A stretch of DNA of 64,000 nt from UBA2336 sp031395485 (GTDB lineage Bacteria > Bacteroidota > Bacteroidia > Cytophagales > Cyclobacteriaceae): NCBI GenBank assembly GCA_031395485.1, contig JANNUS010000010.1, positions 414,226 through 478,225 on the forward strand, written 5' to 3'. Numbering within the stretch: the first letter of the stretch is position 1; each line of letters opens with the position of its first letter. Made by a program: the position numbers and the translations under genes. Below are positions 24,886 through 33,140 of the stretch, piece by piece. The notes beneath the pieces are model-generated. The model ran no database searches. It was not told the DNA's origin and saw only the letters and a program-made list of their open reading frames with translations.

Positions 24886-25644
24886 TTATAATCCAATAAG
24901 AACAATGATCAACGTGGTGATACTAACTCCAAGACTAAGCAAGGGACCGTAATCACGGGCAGCTTCACTCACTGGCCTGCGAATAGGCTCAACATAAACA
25001 ATGTCGCCATGCTGCATAATCATGTTTGTTTTTTGGTAGCCCTCTAGTGTACTCAGGTCAGCAATAAAGAACTGGTCGCCTCTCATAACTCTAATGTTTT
25101 GAGCCTTAGCGTTGTTATCAATTCCAGAAGCTAAAGCGAGTATTTCAACCAGCGTTATGTTTTCGTTAAGCAAGGGGATCACTTTCCCACCTGGAGCACC
25201 GAGCACTACGATTCTTTTATTTGTGTATTGAAGTGTAACAAATGGATCTGTATAAAATTTAGAATATTCCTTTTGCAGAATATCTTCGGCCTTTCGTATG
25301 GTTAGTCCTTCTACTTTAATTTCACCGATCATTGGAAATTTAGCTATTCCATTAATATCGACCAAGTAACTAAGATCGGGCTTTAGCATAGTGTTTTGCA
25401 CAGGCATATCTTTAATTAATTTCAGGTCTGGATCAATAATACGCTCACCGTTATTTGTAAAAGCCTCCAGTTTTAGAAAGTCATTTTTTTGTATTTGATA
25501 ATTATTTTCAGTTTCCAGAGCCTGTTGTTTAAGAGTATAGCCTTCGGGGACTTTAAACATGATGTTCTGCTTATAGGTGGTACAAGCAGTAAACATCCAT
25601 ATGCAAAAGAAAAAGATGAGGGCTCTGTAAACGATTGGTTTCAA
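24886..25644 (-). CDS. Polysaccharide export lipoprotein (Wza-like)
   Basis: 252 residues with a lipoprotein signal (lipobox FTAC, C21) and a Poly_export domain (about 55-150: ITPIxK-type start YQIQKNDFLKLEAF, then YLVDINGIAKFPMIGEIKVE) followed by an SLBB-like domain and a C-terminal helix (LGVSITTLIIVLIGL). This is the outer-membrane export channel of Wzc/Wza systems. The start is a TTG. It is 11 bases upstream of the autokinase gene and 11 bases downstream of rfbC. Confidence 0.9.
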   Translation of the reverse strand: MKPIVYRALIFFFCIWMFTACTTYKQNIMFKVPEGYTLKQQALETENNYQIQKNDFLKLEAFTNNGERIIDPDLKLIKDMPVQNTMLKPDLSYLVDINGIAKFPMIGEIKVEGLTIRKAEDILQKEYSKFYTDPFVTLQYTNKRIVVLGAPGGKVIPLLNENITLVEILALASGIDNNAKAQNIRVMRGDQFFIADLSTLEGYQKTNMIMQHGDIVYVEPIRRPVSEAARDYGPLLSLGVSITTLIIVLIGL

Positions 25645-25655
25645 TTGTTAAAAAA

Positions 25656-26210
25656 TTAGACTTGTGAAATTAAGGATTTTCCTAACAACTCGTGAAGTGT
25701 TGGTAGCTTCTCATCCTTTTCTGAAAGAATGGGGTTCGTAAATGGCCAGGAAATATTTAGTTGAGGGTCATTATACAGAATGCCACTTTCAAAATCGCGA
25801 TTGTAGATGTTTGAACTTTTATATAAGAATAAAGAGTCCTCTAAAGCTGCAAAGCCATGGGCAAACCCCTCAGGAACCATAAGTAGATTGTGGCGCTCTG
25901 AATCAAGTGTGCAGGTATAAGAATTGCCAAAGGTTGGTGACCCTTTTCTCAGGTCAACGACTACATCCAGTACTTTACCACTTAAAACAGATACCAATTT
26001 AGCTTGTTGCCACGGTGGTAATTGGAAATGTAACCCGCGAATCACTCCTTTCTTCGAGAACGATACATTCTCTTGCGTGAACTTATTTGGTATACCAAGG
26101 TCATTAAATTGATCGTACTTATAGAATTCGAAAAACCATCCGCGTGTATCCGTGTGTACCGTTGGAATTAGCTCAAGAAGGCCGTCAATACCTGTTTTAA
26201 TTATCTGCAT
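25656..26210 (-). CDS. rfbC: dTDP-4-dehydrorhamnose 3,5-epimerase
   Basis: 184 residues, the usual length for this cupin enzyme. Landmarks are GWFFEFYKYDQF, FTQENVSFSKKGVIRGLHFQ, the segment KVLDVVVDLRKGSPTFG with the catalytic aspartate, and VPEGFAHGFAALED. It epimerises dTDP-4-keto-6-deoxyglucose at C3 and C5 during dTDP-L-rhamnose synthesis. The other rhamnose genes (rfbA, rfbB, rfbD) are not in the window, unless the downstream SDR gene substitutes for one of them. Confidence 0.93.
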   Translation of the reverse strand: MQIIKTGIDGLLELIPTVHTDTRGWFFEFYKYDQFNDLGIPNKFTQENVSFSKKGVIRGLHFQLPPWQQAKLVSVLSGKVLDVVVDLRKGSPTFGNSYTCTLDSERHNLLMVPEGFAHGFAALEDSLFLYKSSNIYNRDFESGILYNDPQLNISWPFTNPILSEKDEKLPTLHELLGKSLISQV

Positions 26211-26222
26211 GAAAAATGGCGC

Positions 26223-27332
26223 TTACGAAATTTGCAATGATGTAAGTGCACTAAGGTATTTATTAATGACAATAGATTCGTTATACTCAGCTTCCATTTT
26301 TTTTCGACCGTTACGGCCAAATTTCTCCAGCGTTTCACTGTTTAAGTGAGCCATGGTAAACATTTTATCTGCCAGGTCATTTGAATCTTTTAACCTACAA
26401 AGCAAACCGTTCACGTTATTCTCAACTACCTGCGTGCAACCAGGAACGTTTGTAGCAATAATTGGTTTAGCCAGACTGGCAGCCTCCAGTAGTGTGCGCG
26501 GTGTTCCTTCACGGTACGAGGGAAGGACAACGCAATCCGCTTGCCTGATAAAATGGCGAACATCTTCTGTTGTGCCTAAATATTCAATCGTGCCCGCCTC
26601 AATCCAAGTATTGATTATCGCTTTACTAATTCCACGTTTATGTTCAGGATCCATAGCTCCCAAAATTTGAAATTTGGCATCTAAGCCATCTGATTTAAGT
26701 TTCCGCACAGCATCAATATATTCGATCACGCCCTTGTCGGTTATTAGCCGTGAAATCAGTAAGAAAGTAAATTTTTGATTTCGTTGAAAAGGCATTGGTG
26801 AAAATTTCTCAAGATCAATTCCAGATCCGGGAAGCAAGTCAACCGTGTTACGGGGCACTAATTTTTTGTCGAGAAAAAGTTTAAGGTCATCGGGATTTTG
26901 AAAAAATACTTTTTTTGGAAAGCGAAAGCTGATTCTATAAAGGAAAATTGCTATTGCAGAAAGCATGTCATCTTTCAAAAAAACGGTGCCTAAGCCACAT
27001 ACATTATTAACTACGGGAATTTTTAGAAACGAAGCGGCTAATGATCCATAAACATTAGGCTTAATTGTATAGTGTAGGATAACATCAGGTTTTAATTTCT
27101 TATACAATGAGAATAACTCAAAAATTAAAGCCAGGTCTTTAATCGGATTTGCACCACGGCTATCCATTTTTAGTGGATGGTGAAAACAGCCAGCGCTAAC
27201 TAATTGTGGAGTAAAGTCATCAATTGGGGCAATTGTATGAATTTCATGACCCGCTGCTTGTAGTGATCGAATTAAATTCATCCTGAAATTGTAAATGTTC
27301 CAGGAGGTATTGAGTACAATAGCGACTCTCAT
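26223..27332 (-). CDS. Glycosyltransferase, family 4
   Basis: 369 residues of the GT-B fold. The N-terminal acceptor domain (ALVLNTSWNIYNFRMNLIRS-type start; HEIHTIAPIDDF) is followed by the C-terminal donor domain with LLISRLITDKGVIEYIDAV and EGTPRTLLEAASLAKPIIAT, the EX7E signature. It is the first gene of the exopolysaccharide run, 12 bases ahead of rfbC, and probably assembles the repeat unit. The specific sugar is not predictable. It is divergent from hflX. Confidence 0.88.
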   Translation of the reverse strand: MRVAIVLNTSWNIYNFRMNLIRSLQAAGHEIHTIAPIDDFTPQLVSAGCFHHPLKMDSRGANPIKDLALIFELFSLYKKLKPDVILHYTIKPNVYGSLAASFLKIPVVNNVCGLGTVFLKDDMLSAIAIFLYRISFRFPKKVFFQNPDDLKLFLDKKLVPRNTVDLLPGSGIDLEKFSPMPFQRNQKFTFLLISRLITDKGVIEYIDAVRKLKSDGLDAKFQILGAMDPEHKRGISKAIINTWIEAGTIEYLGTTEDVRHFIRQADCVVLPSYREGTPRTLLEAASLAKPIIATNVPGCTQVVENNVNGLLCRLKDSNDLADKMFTMAHLNSETLEKFGRNGRKKMEAEYNESIVINKYLSALTSLQIS

Positions 27333-27405
27333 TGAGGGTTTGATTAAAGCCTAAAAGTTTGCCAGTGAACCTATAAAATGACACAATTAGATACAGTTCA
27401 ATCAA

Positions 27406-27413
27406 CAAAAGTA
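27406..27413 (-). promoter_or_regulatory. Probable -7 promoter element for the exopolysaccharide operon
   Basis: On the minus strand the octamer is TACTTTTG, matching TAnnTTTG, about 74 bases before the glycosyltransferase start at 27332. No -33 TTG is evident. Confidence 0.4.
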
Positions 27414-27478
27414 TAAAAAAGTAACCGTCTGCTAAAGCATGACGAATTTATCCTGTAAAATTGCCAATTATTCTATTC

Positions 27479-28684
27479 ATGAAACAACAACAGACAGCGA
27501 TTTTAGTAACTCTTGGAAACACCCGAAATGCTGAGTTGACGAAAGAGCATCTAGACGAATTGGCCTTTCTTGCTGAAACGGCAGGAATAACCACCATTAA
27601 GCAGTTCATTCAGAACCTGCCTGTACCTGATAACCGAACATTTTTAGGTAAGGGAAAACTTGCTGAGCTGAAGGAATTTGTTTTAGTACGAAAAGTAAAT
27701 AATGTAATTTTTGACGATGACCTAACACCATCGCAGTTACGAAATTTGGAAAAAGAGTTAAATCCCGGAGAGCCCACCGTAAAAGTCTACGATAGAAGCC
27801 TGCTGATTTTAGATATTTTTCTCAGCCGGGCTCAAACAGCCCAATCAAAAACACAGGTTGATTTAGCCCGGAATCAATATCTATTGCCACGGCTTACTCG
27901 CCTTTGGACACACCTTGAACGCCAACGAGGTGGAACCGGAACAAGGGGTGGGGCAGGTGAGCGCGAAATAGAAACCGATAGACGGAATATCCGCAACCAA
28001 ATTTCTATTTTGAAAGATCGGCTGGAGAAAATTGAAAAACAACGAGCAACCCAGCGGAAGTCCAGGGGAAATATTGTTCGGGTTGCTTTGGTAGGCTATA
28101 CCAACGTTGGCAAGTCAACGTTGATGAATCTTTTGTCTGGCTCTGGTTTGTTAGCGGAGAACAAACTATTTGCAACCGTTGATTCTACCGTGCGTAAGGT
28201 GGTATTGAATGATATTCCCTTTTTACTGTCCGATACGGTGGGTTTTATACGTAAGCTCCCACACCACCTGATAGAATCGTTTAAATCTACATTAGATGAA
28301 GTTCGTGAAGCTGATTTGTTGCTGCATGTGGTGGATGTATCCCATACATTTCATGACAATCAAATTGAAATAGTTAATAAAACACTGGCCGAGATTGGCG
28401 CGGGCGACATCCCGACTATTCTAGTACTGAATAAAGTAGACATGTTAAAAGCGACTCACGACAACGAAACTGTTAGTTTAGAAGAAATGAAGCGTAATTA
28501 TGGTCAGCATGGTTTTGAAAAAGTCGTTTTTGTTTCGGCAACCCGCGGAGAGAATGTAAAAGAATTGAAGGCGATTATGTTTGAGGAGATAAGAAGGAAA
28601 CACATTCAGATTTACCCGAACTATTTGAATAATCCGTATGATTTTTCTGCTGGATATCCAAAAGCAGTGCAGGAGGAAGAATAG
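27479..28684 (+). CDS. hflX: GTPase HflX
   Basis: 401 residues from the ATG at 27479; a TTG at 27461 would add six residues not conserved in the family. The N-terminal HflX domain (ELAFLAETAGITTIKQF; GKGKLAEL) and the helical linker (RLWTHLERQRGGTGTRGGAG) are typical. The G domain has G1 GYTNVGKST (G206-T214), the DTVGFIRKLPH switch and NKVD. HflX is a ribosome-associated GTPase that rescues or splits stalled 70S ribosomes under stress. A promoter-like octamer for the following tRNA begins six bases after its stop. Confidence 0.95.
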   Translation: MKQQQTAILVTLGNTRNAELTKEHLDELAFLAETAGITTIKQFIQNLPVPDNRTFLGKGKLAELKEFVLVRKVNNVIFDDDLTPSQLRNLEKELNPGEPTVKVYDRSLLILDIFLSRAQTAQSKTQVDLARNQYLLPRLTRLWTHLERQRGGTGTRGGAGEREIETDRRNIRNQISILKDRLEKIEKQRATQRKSRGNIVRVALVGYTNVGKSTLMNLLSGSGLLAENKLFATVDSTVRKVVLNDIPFLLSDTVGFIRKLPHHLIESFKSTLDEVREADLLLHVVDVSHTFHDNQIEIVNKTLAEIGAGDIPTILVLNKVDMLKATHDNETVSLEEMKRNYGQHGFEKVVFVSATRGENVKELKAIMFEEIRRKHIQIYPNYLNNPYDFSAGYPKAVQEEE

Positions 28685-28689
28685 TTTTA

Positions 28690-28697
28690 TATTTTTG
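28690..28697 (+). promoter_or_regulatory. Probable -7 promoter element ahead of tRNA-Arg
   Basis: TATTTTTG matches TAnnTTTG just after the hflX stop. A transcript from here would carry the hairpin at about 28722-28741 and then tRNA-Arg. Confidence 0.4.
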
Positions 28698-28699
28698 TA

Positions 28700-28765
28700 A
28701 AATCCTTAGTCTAGTAGTTCAACGCTCGACTGGTTGGCGCCAGTCGGAAGGAGATAGATAAAAGG
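28700..28765 (+). other. Hairpin / tRNA-like remnant between hflX and tRNA-Arg
   Basis: A perfect seven-base stem (CGACTGG / CCAGTCG, loop TTGGCG) is flanked by TCCTT on the left and AAGGA on the right, which can also pair. The left part contains GTAGTTCAACG, identical to the D-arm region of the tRNA-Arg 80 bases downstream. It does not fold into a full cloverleaf. It may be a decayed tRNA copy, a processing signal, or the hflX terminator. Confidence 0.4.
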
Positions 28766-28784
28766 AAAGTTTTTTTTAAATTTT

Positions 28785-28859
28785 GGTTTCGTAGTTCAAC
28801 GGATAGAATAGAAGTTTCCTAAACTTTTGATCCCAGTTCGATTCTGGGCGAGACTACCA
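28785..28859 (+). tRNA. tRNA-Arg (anticodon CCU)
   Basis: The 75-base sequence folds as a cloverleaf: acceptor GGTTTCG pairs with CGAGACT (two G-U pairs), D-arm GTTC/GAAT, anticodon stem GAAGT/ACTTT with loop TTCCTAA (anticodon CCT at 34-36), and T-arm CCCAG-TTCGATT-CTGGG. Discriminator A is followed by an encoded CCA. It reads AGG codons. It is followed by a bidirectional terminator. Confidence 0.93.
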
Positions 28860-28868
28860 AATAGACAT

Positions 28869-28900
28869 AAAAAAAACCACCGGTTATGATGGTTTTTTTT
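28869..28900. terminator. Bidirectional terminator between tRNA-Arg and csp
   Basis: An 11-base inverted repeat: a run of eight A then CCA pairs with TGG then a run of eight T, around a loop of about ten bases. The T-run serves tRNA-Arg on the plus strand and, by symmetry, csp on the minus strand. Confidence 0.88.
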
Positions 28901-28918
28901 ATAAAAAGATATTCTGGC

Positions 28919-29110
28919 TTAACCCAGCACCTTTACGTTTATCGCGTTCATACCTTTCTTTCCTCTTTCAGTTTCGTACTCAACTTTGTCGTTTTCACGA
29001 ATCTCGTCAATAAGACCAGATGAGTGTACGAAGATGTCTTCACTTGAATCGGATGGCTTAATGAATCCAAAACCTTTGGCTTCATTGAAGAATTTTACTG
29101 TTCCTTGCAT
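28919..29110 (-). CDS. csp: Cold-shock protein (CspA family)
   Basis: 63 residues from the ATG at 29110; an upstream in-frame start would add 15 residues (MLIHNYFNTL...) outside the family. The RNA-binding motifs are intact: KGFGFI (RNP1) and DIFVHSS (RNP2), within MQGTVKFFNEAKGFGFIKP. It binds single-stranded nucleic acid as an RNA chaperone. A promoter-like octamer about 155 bases upstream implies a long leader with a small hairpin at 29198-29212, as is usual for regulated csp mRNAs. Confidence 0.95.
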   Translation of the reverse strand: MQGTVKFFNEAKGFGFIKPSDSSEDIFVHSSGLIDEIRENDKVEYETERGKKGMNAINVKVLG

Positions 29111-29261
29111 TGTGTTAAATTTTTTTAATGTATTAAAATAGTTATGTATTAGCATGTAGCTGCTGTAATCGTCAGTAATGATTCTATTAGAGTTTAATTC
29201 CCGAGTCGGGAAGGAAGCGTAAAGAATTATTATGTTGAATTCTGCTAATGCAAATGCGGGT

Positions 29262-29269
29262 CAAAGCTA
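29262..29269 (-). promoter_or_regulatory. Probable -7 promoter element for csp
   Basis: On the minus strand the octamer is TAGCTTTG (TAnnTTTG). It predicts a 5' leader of roughly 145 bases before the csp ATG, consistent with post-transcriptional cold-shock control known for this family. Confidence 0.45.
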
Positions 29270-29311
29270 GTCATTATCATCCAATAATCCTATAGCCTCT
29301 ATTTTAATGGG

Positions 29312-30073
29312 TTATCCATAGATTTCATTTAAAACCCCTGCGAGTCTTATACCAGCCTGAACCAGTCGTGTTTCAACGATATGGAAGTATTTATACTGGT
29401 ATTTGTATTCTAGCTTACTATTGCCAATGTCATACACCTGTTTGCGGTAACCCATGCTTTCGGTGGCCCAATCACGAACAGAAGCATGTTGCCAATTCTT
29501 AACCTGAATAGCATCGGGTATTGATAATGACTCTGCAAGTTCGGTGTAACTAAGCTTTGTACCATCAATCATATCACTGTCCCATACTCGGTGTAAATTA
29601 CTATCTGTACGAAACCAGGTTACTTTAACTTCATTACCACCGCGATCGCTGCCACCGCCTACGTGCAAGGGTTGGTGTATATCTCCAATAAGGTGAATTA
29701 GTATTTTTAACCGTTCATTTTCTTCTTTCGCAGAGAGTTTTTTTGACTTCAGTTCAGCAATTATGCTTTCAATGGTTTGGATAATATCACCCTTCGGATT
29801 TTTTTTTGATTGATCGTATGTCTCACCGTCCTGGATAGTTACCCAATGCCAGTCAACCATGTAGTTGTACGTAGAGTCAGCTCGTATCTCATCCATCCAA
29901 TTGCTGGCCATCGCCAACGATTGTTGACCGAGAATTCGTTGCATGGCCGCCCGTGCCTTCTTCGATAAATGTCTTTCGGCAATATATCCCGTAACACGAT
30001 GACCGGTAGAACCCCAACCCGGGGCCACAAATGATATACAGGTAAGAAGTATTATACAGATGAATTTGAGCAT
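29312..30073 (-). CDS. Secreted S1/P1-type nuclease
   Basis: 253 residues. The signal peptide ends at residue 19 so that W20 becomes the mature N-terminus, as in P1 nuclease where Trp1 is a zinc ligand. Further ligands follow: H25 (GWGSTGHR), NWMDEIR, DWHWV, HLIGDIHQPLHVG and NLHRVWDSDMI. These trinuclear-zinc enzymes degrade single-stranded DNA and RNA and remove 3' phosphates. Probably periplasmic or extracellular nutrient scavenging. It is divergent from the DUF155 operon. Confidence 0.92.
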   Translation of the reverse strand: MLKFICIILLTCISFVAPGWGSTGHRVTGYIAERHLSKKARAAMQRILGQQSLAMASNWMDEIRADSTYNYMVDWHWVTIQDGETYDQSKKNPKGDIIQTIESIIAELKSKKLSAKEENERLKILIHLIGDIHQPLHVGGGSDRGGNEVKVTWFRTDSNLHRVWDSDMIDGTKLSYTELAESLSIPDAIQVKNWQHASVRDWATESMGYRKQVYDIGNSKLEYKYQYKYFHIVETRLVQAGIRLAGVLNEIYG

Positions 30074-30162
30074 AATGTTGATTTAAGGTTCAAATATCTG
30101 GAAAATTAGAAGTAAAGTGATTTACCATACATTATTTTAAATTTATGTTTCAATAAAGTTGT

Positions 30163-30957
30163 ATGAGTCAAACAATCAAGCTTTCCGCATTTCTTGTAGC
30201 CAATCAGATGGATATTAAGGGCATTAAGGGTTTTTTAGATATCAAACCCTTAGCGGATTCGTCCTCTGAACTCTTCTATAATTTTAGCGAAGGAAAATTC
30301 CAGTACTATTTTAATTTCGGGGTAATTGTATTTGCTGGGTATAATGAGGATGAAATGAAATGGGCAATTAAAACCGTGCAGGCATATCAAAAAAATCCAG
30401 TATTAAATTTTTTGAGAGACGATCATGAAATTAGCGTACAAGCCGGCAGTGAAGTAGCATTTCAGTTTGACGAAGTAGTGGTTGCCAGGCTTGACGAGAA
30501 GGTCATTCGAATCACGATGTTTAACCTGGCACAGTCGGTCGCCTTAGATCGCTATCATGATGTAACAGAAAATTTACTAACAGAGGTAAAAGGTTTTGCA
30601 AACCAACTTGAGGTCACCGGAAAACTGAAGATAAGCCGAAAAAATATGATGCGCTTTTTAGGTCGAGCACTTAACACCCAAAGTGATATTGCTGAAAACA
30701 TATACATCTTCGATGCTCCCGATTTGGTTTGGGATGATGAATACCTGGATAGACTTCATCAGGGCTTGATGAAGCATTTTGATTTACGTATTCGTTTTAA
30801 TGAAATTGAATACACGCTTCGAATTATTGAAGATAATCTCACGGTGTTTCGCGAAATAATCCATCAGCGCGAAAGTAATTTGCTGGAGTACATTATCATA
30901 ATTCTAATCTTAGTTGAAGTGTTTGATTTAATCATTACTAAAATTTTGAACTTGTAA
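30163..30957 (+). CDS. DUF155 / RMND1-YagE family protein
   Basis: 264 residues. The DUF155 core is recognisable (ELFYNFSEGKFQYYFNFGVI, DEVVVARLDEKVIRITMFNL, DVTENLLTEVKGFANQLEVTG, FDAPDLVWDDEYLDRL) and ends in a hydrophobic C-terminal anchor (IIIILILVEVFDLIITKILN). Yeast and human relatives (RMD1, RMND1) work at membranes in mitochondrial translation or sporulation; the bacterial role is unknown. It is the first gene of a four-gene unit; the next start lies three bases after its stop, so a link with peptide-forming enzymes is implied by context only. Confidence 0.85.
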   Translation: MSQTIKLSAFLVANQMDIKGIKGFLDIKPLADSSSELFYNFSEGKFQYYFNFGVIVFAGYNEDEMKWAIKTVQAYQKNPVLNFLRDDHEISVQAGSEVAFQFDEVVVARLDEKVIRITMFNLAQSVALDRYHDVTENLLTEVKGFANQLEVTGKLKISRKNMMRFLGRALNTQSDIAENIYIFDAPDLVWDDEYLDRLHQGLMKHFDLRIRFNEIEYTLRIIEDNLTVFREIIHQRESNLLEYIIIILILVEVFDLIITKILNL

Positions 30958-30960
30958 AAA

Positions 30961-31695
30961 GTGAAAAAGGAAATAGAATTAGGTTTTGATATACAATCGC
31001 AGCCCGATGAAGTTACCTGCGGGCCTACTTGCTTGCATGCGCTCTATCAATATTATGGAGAAGACATTTCTCTTAAACAAGTTATTCGTGAAGTAAGGCA
31101 TTTAAAGGCAGGTGGAACATTGGCGGTTATGCTGGGCAATCATGCGCTACAACGAGGATATAAGGCTCATATTTATACGTATAATCTTCACGTATTTGAT
31201 CCTTCTTGGTTTAAAGGATCATCGAAAAAATTAGCGCATTCTTTAAAGCGTCAAATGAATTTTAAGCACAAGCGAAGGAAACTTCAAACGGCCTCGCGGG
31301 CGTACATAAAATTTCTTGAGAACGGTGGCGAGATACGATACCGAGAGTTGGATGAAACTCTTATTAAAAGTTACTTAAAGCGTTCTTTGCCCTTGCTTAC
31401 CGGATTGAGCGCCACTCATTTGTATGGTACACCTCGCGAAATACCGCAGTTCAATGTGTACGATAGTATTAAAGGTGAACCGGTAGGTCACTTTGTGATT
31501 GTTACAGGATATGAAGAAGCGAAAAATTCAGTTTACCTTGCCGATCCAATGACACCCAACCCACTTGGAAGAGGTCAATTTTATAGCGTGAGTTTTCCAC
31601 GGCTCATAAACAGTATTATGTTAGGCATAGTCACCTACGATGCCAACCTGCTTGTTATAGAACCAAGGAAAAGAACAATGATCACGAAAGTCTGA
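30961..31695 (+). CDS. C39/papain-like cysteine peptidase
   Basis: 244 residues, GTG start. The C39-type triad and oxyanion residue are visible: Q14 and C20 in QPDEVTCGPTC, H177 in GHFVIVTGYEE, D195 in VYLADPM. No signal peptide and no ABC transporter domain, so it acts in the cytoplasm on its own. Known RLAN/ATP-grasp neighbourhoods carry a papain-like peptidase, often fused to a GNAT domain; here the GNAT part is absent. Its stop overlaps the next start (TGATG). It may trim or cleave the product of the two ligases downstream. Confidence 0.8.
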   Translation: MKKEIELGFDIQSQPDEVTCGPTCLHALYQYYGEDISLKQVIREVRHLKAGGTLAVMLGNHALQRGYKAHIYTYNLHVFDPSWFKGSSKKLAHSLKRQMNFKHKRRKLQTASRAYIKFLENGGEIRYRELDETLIKSYLKRSLPLLTGLSATHLYGTPREIPQFNVYDSIKGEPVGHFVIVTGYEEAKNSVYLADPMTPNPLGRGQFYSVSFPRLINSIMLGIVTYDANLLVIEPRKRTMITKV

Positions 31696-33140
31696 TGCCA
31701 AAATTAATTGTAGTTGAAAACCCCGATAGTTGGCAATTCAGCCTGGAAGATGTTGAAGTAATTTCTCCCGCAAAATATATTTCGGGTGAAACGTATCAGC
31801 AAACACGCGGGTTGAAAGTTCTTAACCTCTGTAAATCCTATCAATATCAAAGTTTAGGATATTACGTTTCATTGTTGGCCGAAGCTCGACATCATAAAGT
31901 TTTGCCAGGTGTAACCACTATTCAGGATTTACGTTTCCCGTCCATTCTTCGGGAGGATTCACAGGATTTTGATAATTTGATACAGGCAGCATTTAAAAAT
32001 GAAGTGGGCGACCGGGTTGAGTTTAATATTTATTTCGGCATTACTCAGTCGGAGACTTTAAACAAGTTAGCAAATCAATTATTTCAATACATTCAGGCAC
32101 CATCGCTTCGGGCAGCATTTAGTAAGCGAAGTAAGTGGCTATTGCAGAGTATTAAACCGATGAGCTTGGGAGAAGTGCCTGAAGTTGATCGGGATTTACT
32201 TCAGCGAGGTCTTGAAAAATATATTGTTCGAAAGCGAGAAACGAGACCGGATAAAAAGAAGTATGACTTAGCTATTTTAACGAACCCGAACGAGGCAAAT
32301 CCTCCATCTGACGAAAAAGCTATTCAGCGATTTATTAAAGCGGCCGATCAGGCCGGCTTTTATGCTGAGCTTATTACAAAAAATGATCTGGATAAATTAA
32401 TTCAGTTCGATGCATTGTTTATACGGGAAACAACTTTTGTAAATCACCATACTTTTCGGTTTGCAAAAAAGGCACAGTCGCTGGGGCTGGTTGTAATTGA
32501 CGATCCGGATTCAATTCTTAAGTGTACGAATAAGGTCTATTTGTTTGAGTTATTGAATGCAAACAAAGTACTAACTCCTATGTCATTTGTTATCAGTAAA
32601 GAAAATTACAAATCGCTACCTGAAAAATTACCCTTCCCATTTATTTTAAAGCAACCCGATGGTGCATTCAGTAAGGGTGTATTTAAAATTGAGAACACGG
32701 ATGAATTTAAAAACGTAACAGCAACAATGTTTAAAGACTCCGATCTGCTAATTGCTCAAGAGTATTTACCTACACCATTTGATTGGCGTGTTGGAGTTAT
32801 CGATGGGCAACCATTGTATGTGTGTAAATATTTTATGGCCCAGGAGCACTGGCAGATTGTAAACTGGAGCGCAAGTGAAAGTTCGCGTGATGGATCGGTA
32901 GAATGTATCTCTGCTGATCAGGCACCGGCCGGGTTGATTAAAACAGCGCTGAAGGCCACGTCATTAATTGGTAAGAGCTTATATGGAGTAGATATGAAAG
33001 AGGTTGATGGCAAATTTTATGTTATAGAGATTAATGACAATCCTAATATTGATGCTGGGATAGAAGATAAGATTCTAAAGGATAAATTGTATGCAACAGT
33101 CATGGAAGTTTTTTTAAGTAAAATAAAAGCTGATCGGTAA
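31695..33140 (+). CDS. RimK-like ATP-grasp ligase with RLAN N-terminal domain
   Basis: 481 residues. The N-terminal ~190 residues match the RLAN domain that precedes RimK-like ATP-grasp enzymes (LNLCKSYQYQSLGYYVSLLA, ARHHKVLPGVTTIQDLRFPS). The ATP-grasp part spans about 280-481: FPFILKQPDGAFSKGVFKI binds ATP, WRVGVIDGQPLYVCKYF, and the Mg-binding end EINDNPNIDAG. Such enzymes form amide or peptide bonds by acyl-phosphate chemistry. The start overlaps the peptidase stop by one base and its stop overlaps the GCS2 start by one base, so stoichiometric expression is likely. Substrates unknown. Confidence 0.85.
   Translation: MPKLIVVENPDSWQFSLEDVEVISPAKYISGETYQQTRGLKVLNLCKSYQYQSLGYYVSLLAEARHHKVLPGVTTIQDLRFPSILREDSQDFDNLIQAAFKNEVGDRVEFNIYFGITQSETLNKLANQLFQYIQAPSLRAAFSKRSKWLLQSIKPMSLGEVPEVDRDLLQRGLEKYIVRKRETRPDKKKYDLAILTNPNEANPPSDEKAIQRFIKAADQAGFYAELITKNDLDKLIQFDALFIRETTFVNHHTFRFAKKAQSLGLVVIDDPDSILKCTNKVYLFELLNANKVLTPMSFVISKENYKSLPEKLPFPFILKQPDGAFSKGVFKIENTDEFKNVTATMFKDSDLLIAQEYLPTPFDWRVGVIDGQPLYVCKYFMAQEHWQIVNWSASESSRDGSVECISADQAPAGLIKTALKATSLIGKSLYGVDMKEVDGKFYVIEINDNPNIDAGIEDKILKDKLYATVMEVFLSKIKADR

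Noticed and set aside
24886..27332. Horizontally acquired island
   Set aside because: Base composition looks like the neighbours and there are no integrase, transposase or flanking direct repeats.
28700..28765. A second intact tRNA gene before tRNA-Arg
   Set aside because: The sequence has a D-arm-like stretch and one good stem but no T-arm or acceptor pairing of the right length.
30961..31695. Bacteriocin-exporting C39 peptidase
   Set aside because: No ABC transporter domain or double-glycine precursor gene is present; context points to amide-ligase chemistry.
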